This document shows, piece after piece, positions 46,252-56,519 of a stretch of 64,000 nucleotides of DNA. The translations under genes were made by a program, and so were the position numbers. Numbering within the stretch: position 1 is the first letter of the stretch; each line of letters begins with the position of its first letter. The notes beneath the pieces were generated by a model that did not search any database, was not told the DNA's origin, and worked only from the letters and a program-made list of their open reading frames with translations. Origin of the DNA: Acinetobacter harbinensis (GTDB lineage Bacteria > Pseudomonadota > Gammaproteobacteria > Pseudomonadales > Moraxellaceae); assembly GCF_000816495.1 (NCBI RefSeq), contig NZ_JXBK01000001.1, positions 1,927,512 through 1,991,511 on the forward strand. Reading direction: 5' to 3'.

Positions 46252-47220
46252 TTAGCAAAATGAAGGATTAACCAAATAAGTGGGCGTACGCCCCTCAAGT
46301 GCATCGACCAAATTACGATAAGCCAATTCAGCCATTTTTTGACGGGTTTCTGCCGTTGCTGAACCAACATGCGGTAAGGTCACCACATTGTCTAAAGTAA
46401 AGAGTTCCGAGGTCGATAACGGCTCTTTGGCATAAACATCCAGTCCGGCAGCAAAAATTTTATTCTGCTTAAGGGCTTCAATTAAAGCAGACTCATCCAC
46501 CACGGAACCGCGAGAAATATTCACCAATACGGCATGTGACTGCATCTGCTGCAACTGATCTGCTCCAATGAGAGCCTTGGACTGAGAGTTTAAATCGACT
46601 GCCAATACCACAAAATCAGACTGTTGCAATAACGCATTTAAACTACAGTAAGTGGCATTTAACGGCTGCGCCAATTCTAATTTTTCACGGCGATTGTGAT
46701 ACAGAATATTCATATTAAAGCCATGAAAACCACGGCGCGCAACCGCCGCACCAATATGACCCAATCCAATGATGCCTAAGGTTTTCCCAAAGATATCTTG
46801 CCCAAACTGTGCCTTAGCTACAGTACGTGTCCAATTACCTTGTTTGGTCCATTGGTCTAAATAGGCAGCTTTACGCGCGCCCGTCATTAATAAGGTAAAA
46901 GCCAAGTCGGCAGTGCTTTCAGTTAATACATGCGGCGTGTGTGACAACCAAATTTTTTGTTGATTCAGATAAGCCAAATCATAATTATCATAACCCACAC
47001 TCACACTCGAAATAATTTTCAGCTGCTGTGCGGTGGCCAAATTATCAGCATTGAGTAAACGCCCTGCCCCAATCATGCCATCTGCATCTTGGGCATGTTG
47101 GCGAATTTGTGCATTCACATCACCATGTTTGGGATTGATCAGCACCACTTCATAATCTGCTTGTAATCGTTGAATGATTGCATCATCTAACTGACTAAAG
47201 ACCACCACTTTTTTATTCAT
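46252..47220 (-). CDS. D-2-hydroxyacid dehydrogenase (glyoxylate/hydroxypyruvate reductase type)
   Basis: An NAD(P)-dependent dehydrogenase of 322 residues. GLGHIGAAVARRG near residue 150 is the Rossmann motif, ISRGSVVDE carries the catalytic Arg, KEPLS the Glu, and LPHVGSAT the catalytic His. The ATG at 47220 overlaps the stop of the previous gene as ATGA, so the two are translationally coupled; an in-frame start 42 nt earlier is less likely. The substrate could be glyoxylate, hydroxypyruvate or 2-ketogluconate and is not decided by the sequence. Confidence 0.88.
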   Translation of the reverse strand: MNKKVVVFSQLDDAIIQRLQADYEVVLINPKHGDVNAQIRQHAQDADGMIGAGRLLNADNLATAQQLKIISSVSVGYDNYDLAYLNQQKIWLSHTPHVLTESTADLAFTLLMTGARKAAYLDQWTKQGNWTRTVAKAQFGQDIFGKTLGIIGLGHIGAAVARRGFHGFNMNILYHNRREKLELAQPLNATYCSLNALLQQSDFVVLAVDLNSQSKALIGADQLQQMQSHAVLVNISRGSVVDESALIEALKQNKIFAAGLDVYAKEPLSTSELFTLDNVVTLPHVGSATAETRQKMAELAYRNLVDALEGRTPTYLVNPSFC

Positions 47221-47876
47221 ATTGCATCCGTGCTGTGATTCGATTTTTGCATAAACTGCCACAGGCGTTTTTTTAATAAGGGTTGGTCGAGCATTTCTTG
47301 TAAACTGGCCAATTGCATACCTTTTGCATGCTTGAAATAGCCAGATTGCCCCAAGAAAAGAATATTTTTATCCACACTGAGCGCATCTAAAAACCCTTGT
47401 ACATAACTTTCTGCACCGCGTCCATCTTGAAATTCAAGCAAAGGAAATGGCCATTGCAATAGCGCGTATTCTGCCGATATTGCTTGCTGAATATTATTCC
47501 AAAGTTGCTGTTGCTCGCTACTCATCGAGGTGGCATCGACCACAATCACGCAATGTGGCAAGGCAAAAGCTTGTAATTGAAAAGCCGCTACCTGTGCTAT
47601 GACCTGTGGCTCAAGCACAGAGAGCGGCTCTGCTTGCAGCTCAATGGGCTGAGCCAAAGATACAACCGGCGCAACTGTTTGAGTTGGCTCCGCCTTGAAT
47701 TGAACTTCTACAGCAGGAATGGCGGCTGCTTTGCTCACGATGATTTCGGTTATATCTTCAACTGCGGCCTGATCACGCCAAATGCTCGAAGATGGCATTT
47801 TTTGACACAGCGCATCCTTGGGAATCCAAATATCAATTCCTAATGCTGCCAATATGTCACGCTGATGCCCGATCAT
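47217..47876 (-). CDS. Possible DNA polymerase III psi (HolD)-like protein
   Basis: A 219-residue protein with no firm family. The N-terminus (QRDILAALGIDIW) resembles the psi-subunit entry motif of HolD, in which a short helix and a Gly-Ile-x-x-Trp bind chi. A Pro/Ala/Gln/Glu-rich linker (about 50-95) follows, then a compact domain with CVIVVDATSM and YVQGFLDAL. It is translationally coupled to a dehydrogenase, and no rimI follows, so the assignment rests on the N-terminal motif alone. Confidence 0.5.
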   Translation of the reverse strand: MIGHQRDILAALGIDIWIPKDALCQKMPSSSIWRDQAAVEDITEIIVSKAAAIPAVEVQFKAEPTQTVAPVVSLAQPIELQAEPLSVLEPQVIAQVAAFQLQAFALPHCVIVVDATSMSSEQQQLWNNIQQAISAEYALLQWPFPLLEFQDGRGAESYVQGFLDALSVDKNILFLGQSGYFKHAKGMQLASLQEMLDQPLLKKRLWQFMQKSNHSTDAI

Positions 47877-48002
47877 GTTTTTCCATCACCCATTCAATGT
47901 TTAACATTCTAACGAGATTAGCCAGTTTTTGCTGCGCTTTTCTTGGCACTTTTTAAGCAGACAGTTGAAATCCAATCTGAGCCTAAACAGAGTGCAGCTA
48001 TT

Positions 48003-49934
48003 TTAGACAATCATTAAGCTATTTTTTTTCTGCATTTCTTCAATAATTTCACGTGTTTCAAAACCTAATCGCCAATACAGCAATTGCAAAACATCCAGTT
48101 CATCTTGGGTGATAATTCGGTCATTCCACAAACATAATTCAGCAATACTTAAAATCGCCAAACGGTCGCGAAGCAATAAGCCAGCAATATCATTGAGAAT
48201 TTCAGCCAAGTCGATCGGCTCATCAGAGATTTCTGCATAGAGTTCCAACTCATCTGCGCTTAAGACGCGCTCTAAAATTGCTTGTCGTGCTTCTAGTTGA
48301 TTGTGACTATTGATTTGCTGTACATGCAATAACGCATCAATTAAGCGCACGATATGCGGTTTAACTTCCTCCAATGACGTTGGCGTATGTAACGGCAAAA
48401 GCTTTAATTCATATTTCACCCGTTCAAGCAGTAATGCATCTAACAGACCAATTTCACCATCTTCTTGAATAATACGTGCCAGCTTCATTAAAAATTGCCG
48501 TGCGACTGTGGCCGGCATCGCGCCAATATTTTTACAGGCATCATAAAAAATAGAAATATGCACACGACCATCCAAATGCAGCAAGGCATCTACAATTGCG
48601 CGACTGACTTCCGCCTCGGCAGGAATAAATTCACGGTATTGCCGAATCATTAAGATAGCCACCATCACCTCGCGTGAACCCGTGGCCGTTTGTAATGCAC
48701 GTTGAATGAGTTCAGGACGCAGCATATTTCTACGCACTTCGACATTTAAGGGCTTAATCGCATCTTTAATGGCAAAACTAATCGGTGATAAACGCAATAG
48801 TGGCAAGGGTTGCGGCGAACTCCACGGTGCATAGACTTCAGTGTCCATTTCATCTAAGGAGCGAAACAAACTAAACAGTGGTTGATTGCGTAATTTTTTT
48901 AAATTTTCCAGTTGTAAGTCTTGCACTAAACCTGGATTTAATTCATAAATTCGCTGCTCGATACTCGGATGAATATTCAGCCAGTTTTGTGGACTTAAGG
49001 AGTTGGCAAAACACATATGTGCAATCGACTCTGCATATTCACTGTGAATTTGCGAACCTGAATGATGTACATAAATTCTTAACAAGGTTTGAATAATCGC
49101 ATCATTTTGAATTAAGCGTTTGGTCTTTTGGTCATTGCGGAAGGTACGCCCACCCAATGATACATATTTAATCAAGCGCGTAATCAACACACCCAAGCTA
49201 CCAATCAGCCAAATTAAACCACCCACCGCGACAAAGAAAGTAGCAAATTTATGAACATGAGCTTGACCCTGTTTGGTAAAACCCATTTTGGCAATTTTAC
49301 TACCCCACTGACTAAAACTGGTCAGACTGCTGTATAAAATTTTCAAATGGGTATTTTCAGCGGTTTCACCAGATAAAATTTTATTAAACTTATGGCTGAG
49401 TAAGCCATATAACTCTAACTCATCCAGATTTTGTAATGCTCCCCAAGTCAAAATAATGACTATATCGCGTGGATAAAACCCAGCGGTCAGTGCATTAACC
49501 CCCACTTCATCAGGCAAAACATACACCACAGGCGCTTCAATTAAAAAAGTATCTGCCAATTGCTGAGTAATTTTTAATGCTGCACTTTCTTCAGGAATAC
49601 TTTCAATTAAACTTAAGCGCCGTGCGCCCAACTGTTTTGCTAAAGAATGCCCGCCCAAACGAAATACGTAAAACTCATACAGCACGGAAAGACTCATAAC
49701 ACTGAGCAATACTGTAATTAAATAAGGGCTTAAACTATGCCAAAAAATAGACTGGGTTGGATCAATATAAAAAACCAACAGTCCGGCAATGCTGTTTAAA
49801 ATGAATAGCGTCAAAAAGACCGCAAGTAAACAGACACTTGCAGACCAAATTATATTTTTATTTTTAATGAAAGAATAACCTACACCATTCAATGCAAGGA
49901 TCCCTTTATGACATGGTTTTTGTGTATTCATCAT
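48003..49934 (-). CDS. Degenerate M48-family membrane protein (pseudopeptidase)
   Basis: A 643-residue membrane protein related to M48 (HtpX-like) peptidases. Hydrophobic segments lie at about 30-57, 68-90 and 230-255. The family frame is recognisable: GVNALTAG near 145, the helix ELELYGLLSHKF, and HPSIEQRIYEL near 322. But the zinc motif reads HKFNK (181-185) where HExxH is required, and the expected third-ligand segment near 270 reads RNDQKTKRLIQND. So it should be catalytically dead. About 300 residues of soluble C-terminal domain follow. Its role may be regulatory or structural. Confidence 0.75.
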   Translation of the reverse strand: MMNTQKPCHKGILALNGVGYSFIKNKNIIWSASVCLLAVFLTLFILNSIAGLLVFYIDPTQSIFWHSLSPYLITVLLSVMSLSVLYEFYVFRLGGHSLAKQLGARRLSLIESIPEESAALKITQQLADTFLIEAPVVYVLPDEVGVNALTAGFYPRDIVIILTWGALQNLDELELYGLLSHKFNKILSGETAENTHLKILYSSLTSFSQWGSKIAKMGFTKQGQAHVHKFATFFVAVGGLIWLIGSLGVLITRLIKYVSLGGRTFRNDQKTKRLIQNDAIIQTLLRIYVHHSGSQIHSEYAESIAHMCFANSLSPQNWLNIHPSIEQRIYELNPGLVQDLQLENLKKLRNQPLFSLFRSLDEMDTEVYAPWSSPQPLPLLRLSPISFAIKDAIKPLNVEVRRNMLRPELIQRALQTATGSREVMVAILMIRQYREFIPAEAEVSRAIVDALLHLDGRVHISIFYDACKNIGAMPATVARQFLMKLARIIQEDGEIGLLDALLLERVKYELKLLPLHTPTSLEEVKPHIVRLIDALLHVQQINSHNQLEARQAILERVLSADELELYAEISDEPIDLAEILNDIAGLLLRDRLAILSIAELCLWNDRIITQDELDVLQLLYWRLGFETREIIEEMQKKNSLMIV

Positions 49935-49941
49935 AAATTAA

Positions 49942-49964
49942 AAAAGCGGGAAGATCCCGCTTTT
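49942..49964 (-). terminator. Terminator of purF
   Basis: A 10-bp stem AAAAGCGGGA / TCCCGCTTTT with a 3-nt loop lies 24 nt past the purF stop, before the M48-like gene. Minus-strand T tract follows. Confidence 0.9.
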
Positions 49965-49987
49965 CATATTCAGATGTAAGAAGAATA

Positions 49988-51526
49988 TTACTCTTCTTTG
50001 ACCCCAGTTAAATCTACAGATGCTGCGTCGATATTCACATCGATATAACCATCAATATCTTTTTTAGCAGAATCGTTGCGTTTACGCTCAAGCTCTTCTA
50101 AATATGCCGCATCAATACCGCCTGCCACATAAATTCCATCAAATACAGAACAATCAAATTCCTGTAATGCCGGAACTTTACTGGTACGCACTGCACCTTT
50201 TAAATCTTCCAAATCTTGAAAGATTAAACGATCTGCACCAATAATTTCGCGAATTTCTTCCACACTGCGTCCAGATGCAATCAACTCATCTTTGGCAGGC
50301 ATATCAATACCATACACATTTGGATATTTCACCATCGGTGCAGCCGAAGCGAAGAATACTTTCTTCGCGCCTGCGTCACGTGCCATTTGAATAATTTCAT
50401 TACAGGTGGTGCCACGAACAATAGAGTCATCGACCAGTAAAACGTTTTTACCTTTGAACTCAAGCTCCACCGGATTCAGTTTTTGACGCACGGATTTTTC
50501 GCGCTGCTGCTGACCCGGCATAATAAAGGTTCGTCCAATATAACGATTCTTCATAAAGCCTTCGCGGAACTTAACACCAAGAATATTGGCCAGCTCTAAC
50601 GCTGAAGTACGCGAGGTGTCTGGAATAGGAATGACCACGTCGATATCGTGCTCTTCACCCCATTCACGCGAGATTTTGTACGCCAATTTTTCACCCATTT
50701 TTAAACGGGCTTTATACACTGAAATACCATCAATGGTGGCATCGGGACGTGCAAAATAGACATACTCAAAAATACACGGACGATATTCAGGATTCGTTGC
50801 ACATTGCTGACTGTACAACTGACCATCTAAAGAGATAAAGATGGCTTCACCCGGTTCAATATCACGTTCCACTTTAAAGCCTAACGCGGTAATTGCAACC
50901 GATTCAGAGGCAATGATATATTCCATGCCCTGTTCAGTTTCACGTGAACCATAAATCAGTGGACGAATACCATTGGGATCACGAAAACCCACTAAACCAT
51001 GGCCGGTAATCATCGCCACAACGCCATAAGCACCTTTACAACGCTCATGCACCCGAGACACCACATCAAAGATATCTTCAGGCGATGGATTTAATTTGCG
51101 ACTTTTTTGCATTTCATGGGCAAAAACGTTCAACAAAACTTCTGAATCTGAATCTGTATTCATATGACGAAGATCTGTTTTAAACAAATCATCGTGAATT
51201 TCTTCAGCATTGGTCAAATTACCGTTGTGGGCCAAAGTAATCCCATACGGTGAGTTGACATAAAACGGCTGTGCCTCTGCACTGCTTGATGAACCCGCAG
51301 TCGGATAACGCACATGCCCAATACCACAGTTACCTAGCAAGGCACGCATGTGACGGGTATGAAACACATCACGCACCATGCCATTGTCTTTACGGAGGAA
51401 CAAACGTCCTTCATGACAAGTTACTATTCCGGCTGCATCCTGACCACGATGCTGTAACATCGTTAATGCATCAAACAACATTTGGTTAACAGGTGATTTA
51501 CCAGCTATACCAACTACTCCACACAT
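49988..51526 (-). CDS. purF: Amidophosphoribosyltransferase
   Basis: First committed enzyme of purine synthesis: glutamine and PRPP to 5-phosphoribosylamine. Its 512 residues start MCGVVGI, so the glutaminase nucleophile Cys is residue 2 after Met removal. GHVRYPTAG and NGNLTN belong to the glutaminase domain, and [13 protein letters not shown] is the PRPP loop. GAGGTT precedes the ATG. cvpA lies 24 nt upstream, the usual cvpA-purF pairing. Confidence 0.97.
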   Translation of the reverse strand: MCGVVGIAGKSPVNQMLFDALTMLQHRGQDAAGIVTCHEGRLFLRKDNGMVRDVFHTRHMRALLGNCGIGHVRYPTAGSSSSAEAQPFYVNSPYGITLAHNGNLTNAEEIHDDLFKTDLRHMNTDSDSEVLLNVFAHEMQKSRKLNPSPEDIFDVVSRVHERCKGAYGVVAMITGHGLVGFRDPNGIRPLIYGSRETEQGMEYIIASESVAITALGFKVERDIEPGEAIFISLDGQLYSQQCATNPEYRPCIFEYVYFARPDATIDGISVYKARLKMGEKLAYKISREWGEEHDIDVVIPIPDTSRTSALELANILGVKFREGFMKNRYIGRTFIMPGQQQREKSVRQKLNPVELEFKGKNVLLVDDSIVRGTTCNEIIQMARDAGAKKVFFASAAPMVKYPNVYGIDMPAKDELIASGRSVEEIREIIGADRLIFQDLEDLKGAVRTSKVPALQEFDCSVFDGIYVAGGIDAAYLEELERKRNDSAKKDIDGYIDVNIDAASVDLTGVKEE

Positions 51527-51550
51527 AGCAACCTCGCAAACACGCTAGGA

Positions 51551-52135
51551 TTAATAAAAAGGATTATTTGTTGACTCATCTGTACGCGCTGTAGGTTTTG
51601 GCGTTTTATCAGAGGAGGAATGAGAAATTTTAGGCGCATTGTCAGATTGAATATGACTCAATGCGTCAGTCGCTACATCTTTAGACAGCTTACTGGCCCA
51701 CGGCGCATAAGGCAGAAGCAAATACACAAATTTAGATTGTTTCCAATACGGTGAGCTTTCCACCCAAGGTTGCATCCCTTGCATGGTGATCAGCACAATT
51801 AATAAGCCCTTTAACGAGCCAAATGCACTTCCTGCTAAACGGTTTAATGGGCCAAGTCGAAGTGTCTTTAAGAGTTTATTTAAGAACGCAGTCACCATCC
51901 ACGTTAAAACCACAATCAACAGAACAATAAAGGCAAAAGCGGCTATTTTTTGCACCACAGGATCTTGACTTAATGAGGCCATCGAAGGTGCCAAGATGGT
52001 GGCATATTTTGCACCGACAATCAGGGCAAAAATCCATCCCACCAAGTTCGCAAAGGCAGTAACCAATCCTTGTCGCAAACCGTTGAGCCCTCCAATGATT
52101 AAGATAACCAGTATGACAATATCTAAGGTGTTCAT
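51551..52135 (-). CDS. cvpA: CvpA-family membrane protein
   Basis: A 194-residue inner-membrane protein with four hydrophobic helices. [20 protein letters not shown] opens the protein and [19 protein letters not shown] near residue 88 is typical. CvpA proteins are involved in colicin V export, envelope homeostasis or purine-linked functions in E. coli; the mechanism is unknown. The ATG overlaps the pyrD stop as ATGA; an earlier in-frame start at 52159 is less likely. The C-terminal 40 residues are Ser/Thr/Lys-rich and probably cytoplasmic. Confidence 0.9.
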   Translation of the reverse strand: MNTLDIVILVILIIGGLNGLRQGLVTAFANLVGWIFALIVGAKYATILAPSMASLSQDPVVQKIAAFAFIVLLIVVLTWMVTAFLNKLLKTLRLGPLNRLAGSAFGSLKGLLIVLITMQGMQPWVESSPYWKQSKFVYLLLPYAPWASKLSKDVATDALSHIQSDNAPKISHSSSDKTPKPTARTDESTNNPFY

Positions 52136-53142
52136 AGCGCTTTTAAAGTGTTCACACAATCTTCAATAAGCATCGGACCGGTATAGATTAGGCCACTATA
52201 AATTTGTACAAGACTGGCACCGGCCTGTTGTTTGGCAAGGGCTTGTTCACCTGATAAAATCCCTCCAACACCAATCAATGGAATTTGACCTTGCAACTGC
52301 GCAGCAAAAGCAGCCAAACAAGCCGTACTCTTTTCAAATACTGGCGCACCCGACAAACCACCTGCTTCTTCAGCATGTTGCAGAGTTTCTACCCCTTCAC
52401 GCGACAAAGTGGTGTTGGTGACAATCAAACCATCAATTTTAAATTGAAGCAATTGTTTGGCAATAAATTCGATATCGCTAGGTGTTAAATCTGGCGCCAC
52501 TTTAAGCACCAAAGGCACATAATGTTGATGTAATTCTGCCAATTCAAGCTGGCGATTTTTCAATGTTTCAAGCAGTTCAGTCAGTGCATCGCCACTTTGT
52601 AAACTACGTAAATTTTTGGTATTCGGTGATGAGATATTCACTGTAATGTAGGAAGCGTAATTATAGACTTTTTCTAGACAAATCAGATAATCATCGACGG
52701 CATTTTCAACCGGCGTATCGGCATTTTTGCCAATATTAATCCCTAAAACACCTTTAAATTTAGCGGCCTTTACATGCTCAACCAGTGCATCAACGCCTTC
52801 ATTGTTAAAACCCATGCGATTAATAATGGCTTTGGCATCGGGTAAACGAAATAAACGCGGATGTGGATTGCCCGCTTGTGGCCGCGGCGTAATGGTACCA
52901 ATCTCAATAAAGCCAAAGCCTAATGCAGCCAAGGCATCAATATATGCGCCATTTTTATCTAAACCGGCAGCCAGCCCCACAGGATTAGGAAACTCAATCC
53001 CCATACAGGTAACCGGCTTAGCAGGAATGTTTGATCGGATCAAACGCATGCGATGAGCTGATTTCAACAAGGATAGTGTCAGCTCATGTGCACGCTCTGG
53101 TGCTAAAGAAAACAACAAAGGGCGTGCCAGAGAATATAACAT
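52132..53142 (-). CDS. pyrD: Dihydroorotate dehydrogenase, class 2
   Basis: Membrane-associated FMN enzyme of pyrimidine synthesis that uses quinone. Its 336 residues include an N-terminal amphipathic segment ([15 protein letters not shown]), [10 protein letters not shown] near 57, the class 2 catalytic-Ser motif [11 protein letters not shown] near 170, VTNTTL and LIGVGGI near the end. The stop overlaps the cvpA start as ATGA, so pyrimidine and purine genes sit in one co-translated unit leading into purF. Confidence 0.96.
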   Translation of the reverse strand: MLYSLARPLLFSLAPERAHELTLSLLKSAHRMRLIRSNIPAKPVTCMGIEFPNPVGLAAGLDKNGAYIDALAALGFGFIEIGTITPRPQAGNPHPRLFRLPDAKAIINRMGFNNEGVDALVEHVKAAKFKGVLGINIGKNADTPVENAVDDYLICLEKVYNYASYITVNISSPNTKNLRSLQSGDALTELLETLKNRQLELAELHQHYVPLVLKVAPDLTPSDIEFIAKQLLQFKIDGLIVTNTTLSREGVETLQHAEEAGGLSGAPVFEKSTACLAAFAAQLQGQIPLIGVGGILSGEQALAKQQAGASLVQIYSGLIYTGPMLIEDCVNTLKAL

Positions 53143-53232
53143 ATCTGTAAAAGTCTACCGCTTTTTAAGTCGCCATATTATAGGCACAGGCTGTACAAAA
53201 CACCATGCTTCATATCGCTTTATTTTCAGCAA

Positions 53233-53712
53233 TTACTGGACTAGTGCGGTTAATTTAATCTGTTCATTTTCAGAAATTAACTCCATTTTTTCAATACTTA
53301 GCCCCATTTGTGCCAATTGTGTTAAAAAGTTAGCCAAAATTGCATAATTCGCGTGTATCGCCACCAACTGAATCTGCTCACCCGATTGTTGTGAAGCCAC
53401 CGACAGTCCTTGCTGCTGAGCCACACGCTGCACTTTTTCGGCAGCCGTTAACTGTAAATCATCGACAGGTTTCATGGTCACGGCGTTGCTTTGCATCCAG
53501 ACTAAAGTGTCTTTTAAATCATTGACACGATTTTGTTGTTTGTTAGCAGCAGCATGCATAAACCATAAACTTGCAGCAATAGCCGTGACTAAAACAACAA
53601 TGCACGTACAAACCAGCACATATCGATCCCGAACCGGCAGTTGCTCCAAATAATCTGTCACTTTTTCAATAGATTGGTCTATTGAGCTATGTAATTTTTG
53701 TGCAGTTTTCAT
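53233..53712 (-). CDS. gspM: Type II secretion protein GspM
   Basis: A 159-residue inner-membrane assembly platform protein of the type II secretion system. It has a cytoplasmic N-terminus of about 30 residues, one transmembrane segment (residues ~32-52) and a periplasmic ferredoxin-like domain. Its start overlaps the end of gspL by one base (TAATG). No other gsp genes are in the window; the scattered layout fits Acinetobacter. Confidence 0.85.
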   Translation of the reverse strand: MKTAQKLHSSIDQSIEKVTDYLEQLPVRDRYVLVCTCIVVLVTAIAASLWFMHAAANKQQNRVNDLKDTLVWMQSNAVTMKPVDDLQLTAAEKVQRVAQQQGLSVASQQSGEQIQLVAIHANYAILANFLTQLAQMGLSIEKMELISENEQIKLTALVQ

Positions 53713-54851
53713 TATTGTATTTTCACCAAGCCAATTGCACCCGCACCATTGGGCTGAATATTGCCCAATTCCACTTTAAAGCCCTGCTGATTCAATTGCT
53801 GGGTTAAATTTTGCAATACAGCAGACGAATTGGCTTTAAGCTCCATGGTTAAAATTGCGCTATCATAATTCACACGACTGGCCACAATTTGATTTTGCAT
53901 CAAAATTGGCCCGACACGACTTAACAGCTGTAAGGCCTGAGTATTGGCATTTTTATTTAGACGCAGCTGACTCTCAAATTGACTCTTTAAATTCTGTTCA
54001 GTCACACGGCTATTTTGCCCAAACCAATATTTATACTGCTCCATCGCCTGTACCGCAGTCTGATCGGCTACTTTTCGATATTGATACCAACGTAAAGCAT
54101 CATAAGCAAACTGTGCCACTAAAGCCGCGACCAATACAGCAGCACAGGCCTGCCAATAGCCCGACTTTGTACTGCTGTTTTTAGCTTTAGGCAGAACATT
54201 AAAAGGATGATTTTTGGTTTTTTTGAAGTGTGGCGGCGCATAATGAAATGACTCGATGTGCTCATGCGTTACCATCGCCTCAAGACTCTGCATCTGCTCA
54301 GCACTAAAATTACTGATTTTATAACGCTGATCAATCGACTGATAATCTAGAAATAAAGCCAAATCATCGATTGAGTTACCAACAAACTCACGCTCACGCA
54401 CCAATAAACGTCCAGAGACATTGGCTATCACGATTTGTCCAACGGCTGGAGTGGGTAAGATGAGAAAGTCAGGCAATAAAGCCATCAATTTGACCGGAAT
54501 TAAGTTCAAAGCATGCTGCAATGTTTCCACAGTACTTTTGGCCACACCCAAAACCACCAATTGATCAGGATCTTGAAAATGATGGAATACTTTCATGGCA
54601 TCAATCGGCAATACCACAAATTCTTCGAGTAGATATTTAACTCCATCCACCCCTAGCTTCTTATATTGTGTTTTGGCCAGTGTTTGCTGCAACAGTTGCA
54701 CCTCACGACTTGGAAAAAACACCACAGCCTCTTGACCATGAAATTCTTGTGTGTCTTGAATTAAATGCTCAAGACTGGAGGCCTGATACCAGCACTCTCC
54801 ACTTGACCAGTGCCAAACCCCATTGGCTTCAGGCATCCATAAATACAACAT
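53712..54851 (-). CDS. gspL: Type II secretion protein GspL
   Basis: A 379-residue inner-membrane protein that links the GspE ATPase to the platform. An actin-like cytoplasmic domain (residues ~1-240, including KLGVDGVKYLLEEFV) is followed by one transmembrane segment (near 238-258) and a periplasmic domain with a ferredoxin-like fold. Partner gspM follows immediately. The N-terminal MLYLWMPEANGVWHW matches the usual GspL start. Confidence 0.85.
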   Translation of the reverse strand: MLYLWMPEANGVWHWSSGECWYQASSLEHLIQDTQEFHGQEAVVFFPSREVQLLQQTLAKTQYKKLGVDGVKYLLEEFVVLPIDAMKVFHHFQDPDQLVVLGVAKSTVETLQHALNLIPVKLMALLPDFLILPTPAVGQIVIANVSGRLLVREREFVGNSIDDLALFLDYQSIDQRYKISNFSAEQMQSLEAMVTHEHIESFHYAPPHFKKTKNHPFNVLPKAKNSSTKSGYWQACAAVLVAALVAQFAYDALRWYQYRKVADQTAVQAMEQYKYWFGQNSRVTEQNLKSQFESQLRLNKNANTQALQLLSRVGPILMQNQIVASRVNYDSAILTMELKANSSAVLQNLTQQLNQQGFKVELGNIQPNGAGAIGLVKIQ

Positions 54852-54885
54852 TAATATTTTTCTGCCGTTTAATTTAATTAATATT

Positions 54886-55341
54886 TTAACTGTTCGGAAT
54901 AAAGCTTTCTAACTGGGTCGACAAACCTGCCGCAATCACAGCTTGCTCATAAATGCGTGCTTCTGCCAAAGCATACGGATGAAACGACTCAGTGGTTAAA
55001 ATTTCTGCCATATGCGCCACAACATTCATATGACAGACCACAACAATGGCCTCATAAGGCAACTGTGAGAGCCAATCCAGCGCTGCTTTAGCATCATCTT
55101 CAGGTTTAATTTTATTACAGATCATGACCGGCACATCAGGGAAATAGGCCTGCACATAAGCCAAGGTTTGTTGTGCGCGCAGCAATGGGCTGACCACCAA
55201 TACATCCGGCTTAATTGTGTCTTTTAAATACTCTGCGGTGTGCTTTGCTTGGCTAGAGCCACGTGCGCTCAGTGGGCGTTTATCATCATTTCCATTGACT
55301 GCTGCGAGCGCTTCGCCATGACGAATTAAAGTCAGTTGCAT
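54886..55341 (-). CDS. sixA: Phosphohistidine phosphatase SixA
   Basis: A 151-residue histidine-phosphatase family protein. LIRHGEA at residues 5-11 holds the catalytic His and LSARG follows; a second His sits in VVCHMN near residue 103. In E. coli SixA dephosphorylates histidine on ArcB or PtsP-type proteins. GGAAATT precedes the ATG. It lies between gspL and gpsA on the same strand, and cotranscription with them is likely. Confidence 0.88.
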   Translation of the reverse strand: MQLTLIRHGEALAAVNGNDDKRPLSARGSSQAKHTAEYLKDTIKPDVLVVSPLLRAQQTLAYVQAYFPDVPVMICNKIKPEDDAKAALDWLSQLPYEAIVVVCHMNVVAHMAEILTTESFHPYALAEARIYEQAVIAAGLSTQLESFIPNS

Positions 55342-55412
55342 TTTTAATTTCCTTATTTTTCAATATGCAGACATTATTAGCAAACTCTATGACAGAGCCG
55401 TTTATTTTACAA

Positions 55413-56486
55413 TTACACTGCGTGATGCGGTAATACAAATTCCACATCACTGCGATGTCCATTTTTCATTAAAGACAGCGCAATCGTTAAAGGCGGCGCA
55501 CCTTCAAAAATCACTTCATACAATGCTGCGGTAATGGGCATATACACATCCAGTTCTTCTGAACGACTACGCACTTGCACAATGGTATTGATACCTTCTG
55601 CGGTTTGACCCAATTCTTCAGTGGCCTGCTCTAAACTTTTGCCTGAACCCAAGGCAAAACCCACTTGATAGTTACGACTCAGCGGACTGCTACAGGTGGC
55701 GAATAAATCACCCACACCAGAGAGTCCTAAGAAAGTCAGCGGATTGGCACCTAACTTCACCGCAAAGCGGCTCATTTCAGCCAGTGCGCGCGTTAAAATC
55801 ATACTTTTGGTATTTTCACCGACCTTATAGGCTGCAGCCATCCCCATGGCCACCGCATAAATATTTTTTAATGCGCCGCCCAGTTCCACACCATGCACAT
55901 CATCGCTTGCAAATACGCGGAATAAGGCACTGTGTAAGGCTTGCTGCACCGCATAGCGTACCAATTCCGACTCACTGGCAATGACTGTTCCCGCAGGTTG
56001 ACCCGCCATAATTTCTTTGGCCAAATTTGGACCTGACAGCACACCATAGGGCACTTCCGGCAACTCTTCACGAATAATATCACTCATAAAATGGAAGGTT
56101 TTAGCCTCAATACCTTTGGTGAGTGAAATCACCGCTTGTGAGGTAATAAACGGCTGAATCTGTTTGAGCACATCGCGAAAAGAATGACTCGGAATGGCCA
56201 CCAAAATAATATCGCGATCACGTACAGCGGTTTCTATATCAGAAACTGCTTTTAAACCGGCCTCTAAAATAAAATCAGGCAAATAGCGTTTATTGACATG
56301 TGCGTGATTCATCTCCGCTGCCGCAGCTTCATCGCGAATCCAAATAATTGTGTCACAGCCATTACGTACCGCTGTATTGGCCATGGCTGTACCAAAACTT
56401 CCCCCACCCAATACCGTTACACGTAGTGCTGTTTTTTGATTCACAACCACCGGTTCAACCAAATCGGAAAATTTCAACTCTGCCAT
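55413..56486 (-). CDS. gpsA: NAD(P)-dependent glycerol-3-phosphate dehydrogenase
   Basis: Makes sn-glycerol-3-phosphate from dihydroxyacetone phosphate for phospholipid synthesis. The 357 residues include LGGGSFGTA near residue 27 (Rossmann), SLTKGIE with the catalytic Lys near 141, GPNLAKEI and GALKNIYAVAMGMA near 209. The N-terminal ~20 residues precede the Rossmann motif and are longer than in E. coli. Next on the same strand is a nitroreductase gene 33 nt upstream. Confidence 0.95.
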   Translation of the reverse strand: MAELKFSDLVEPVVVNQKTALRVTVLGGGSFGTAMANTAVRNGCDTIIWIRDEAAAAEMNHAHVNKRYLPDFILEAGLKAVSDIETAVRDRDIILVAIPSHSFRDVLKQIQPFITSQAVISLTKGIEAKTFHFMSDIIREELPEVPYGVLSGPNLAKEIMAGQPAGTVIASESELVRYAVQQALHSALFRVFASDDVHGVELGGALKNIYAVAMGMAAAYKVGENTKSMILTRALAEMSRFAVKLGANPLTFLGLSGVGDLFATCSSPLSRNYQVGFALGSGKSLEQATEELGQTAEGINTIVQVRSRSEELDVYMPITAALYEVIFEGAPPLTIALSLMKNGHRSDVEFVLPHHAV

Positions 56487-56519
56487 TATTTTTATATCTC
56501 ATCTAATCATTGGGTAAAG

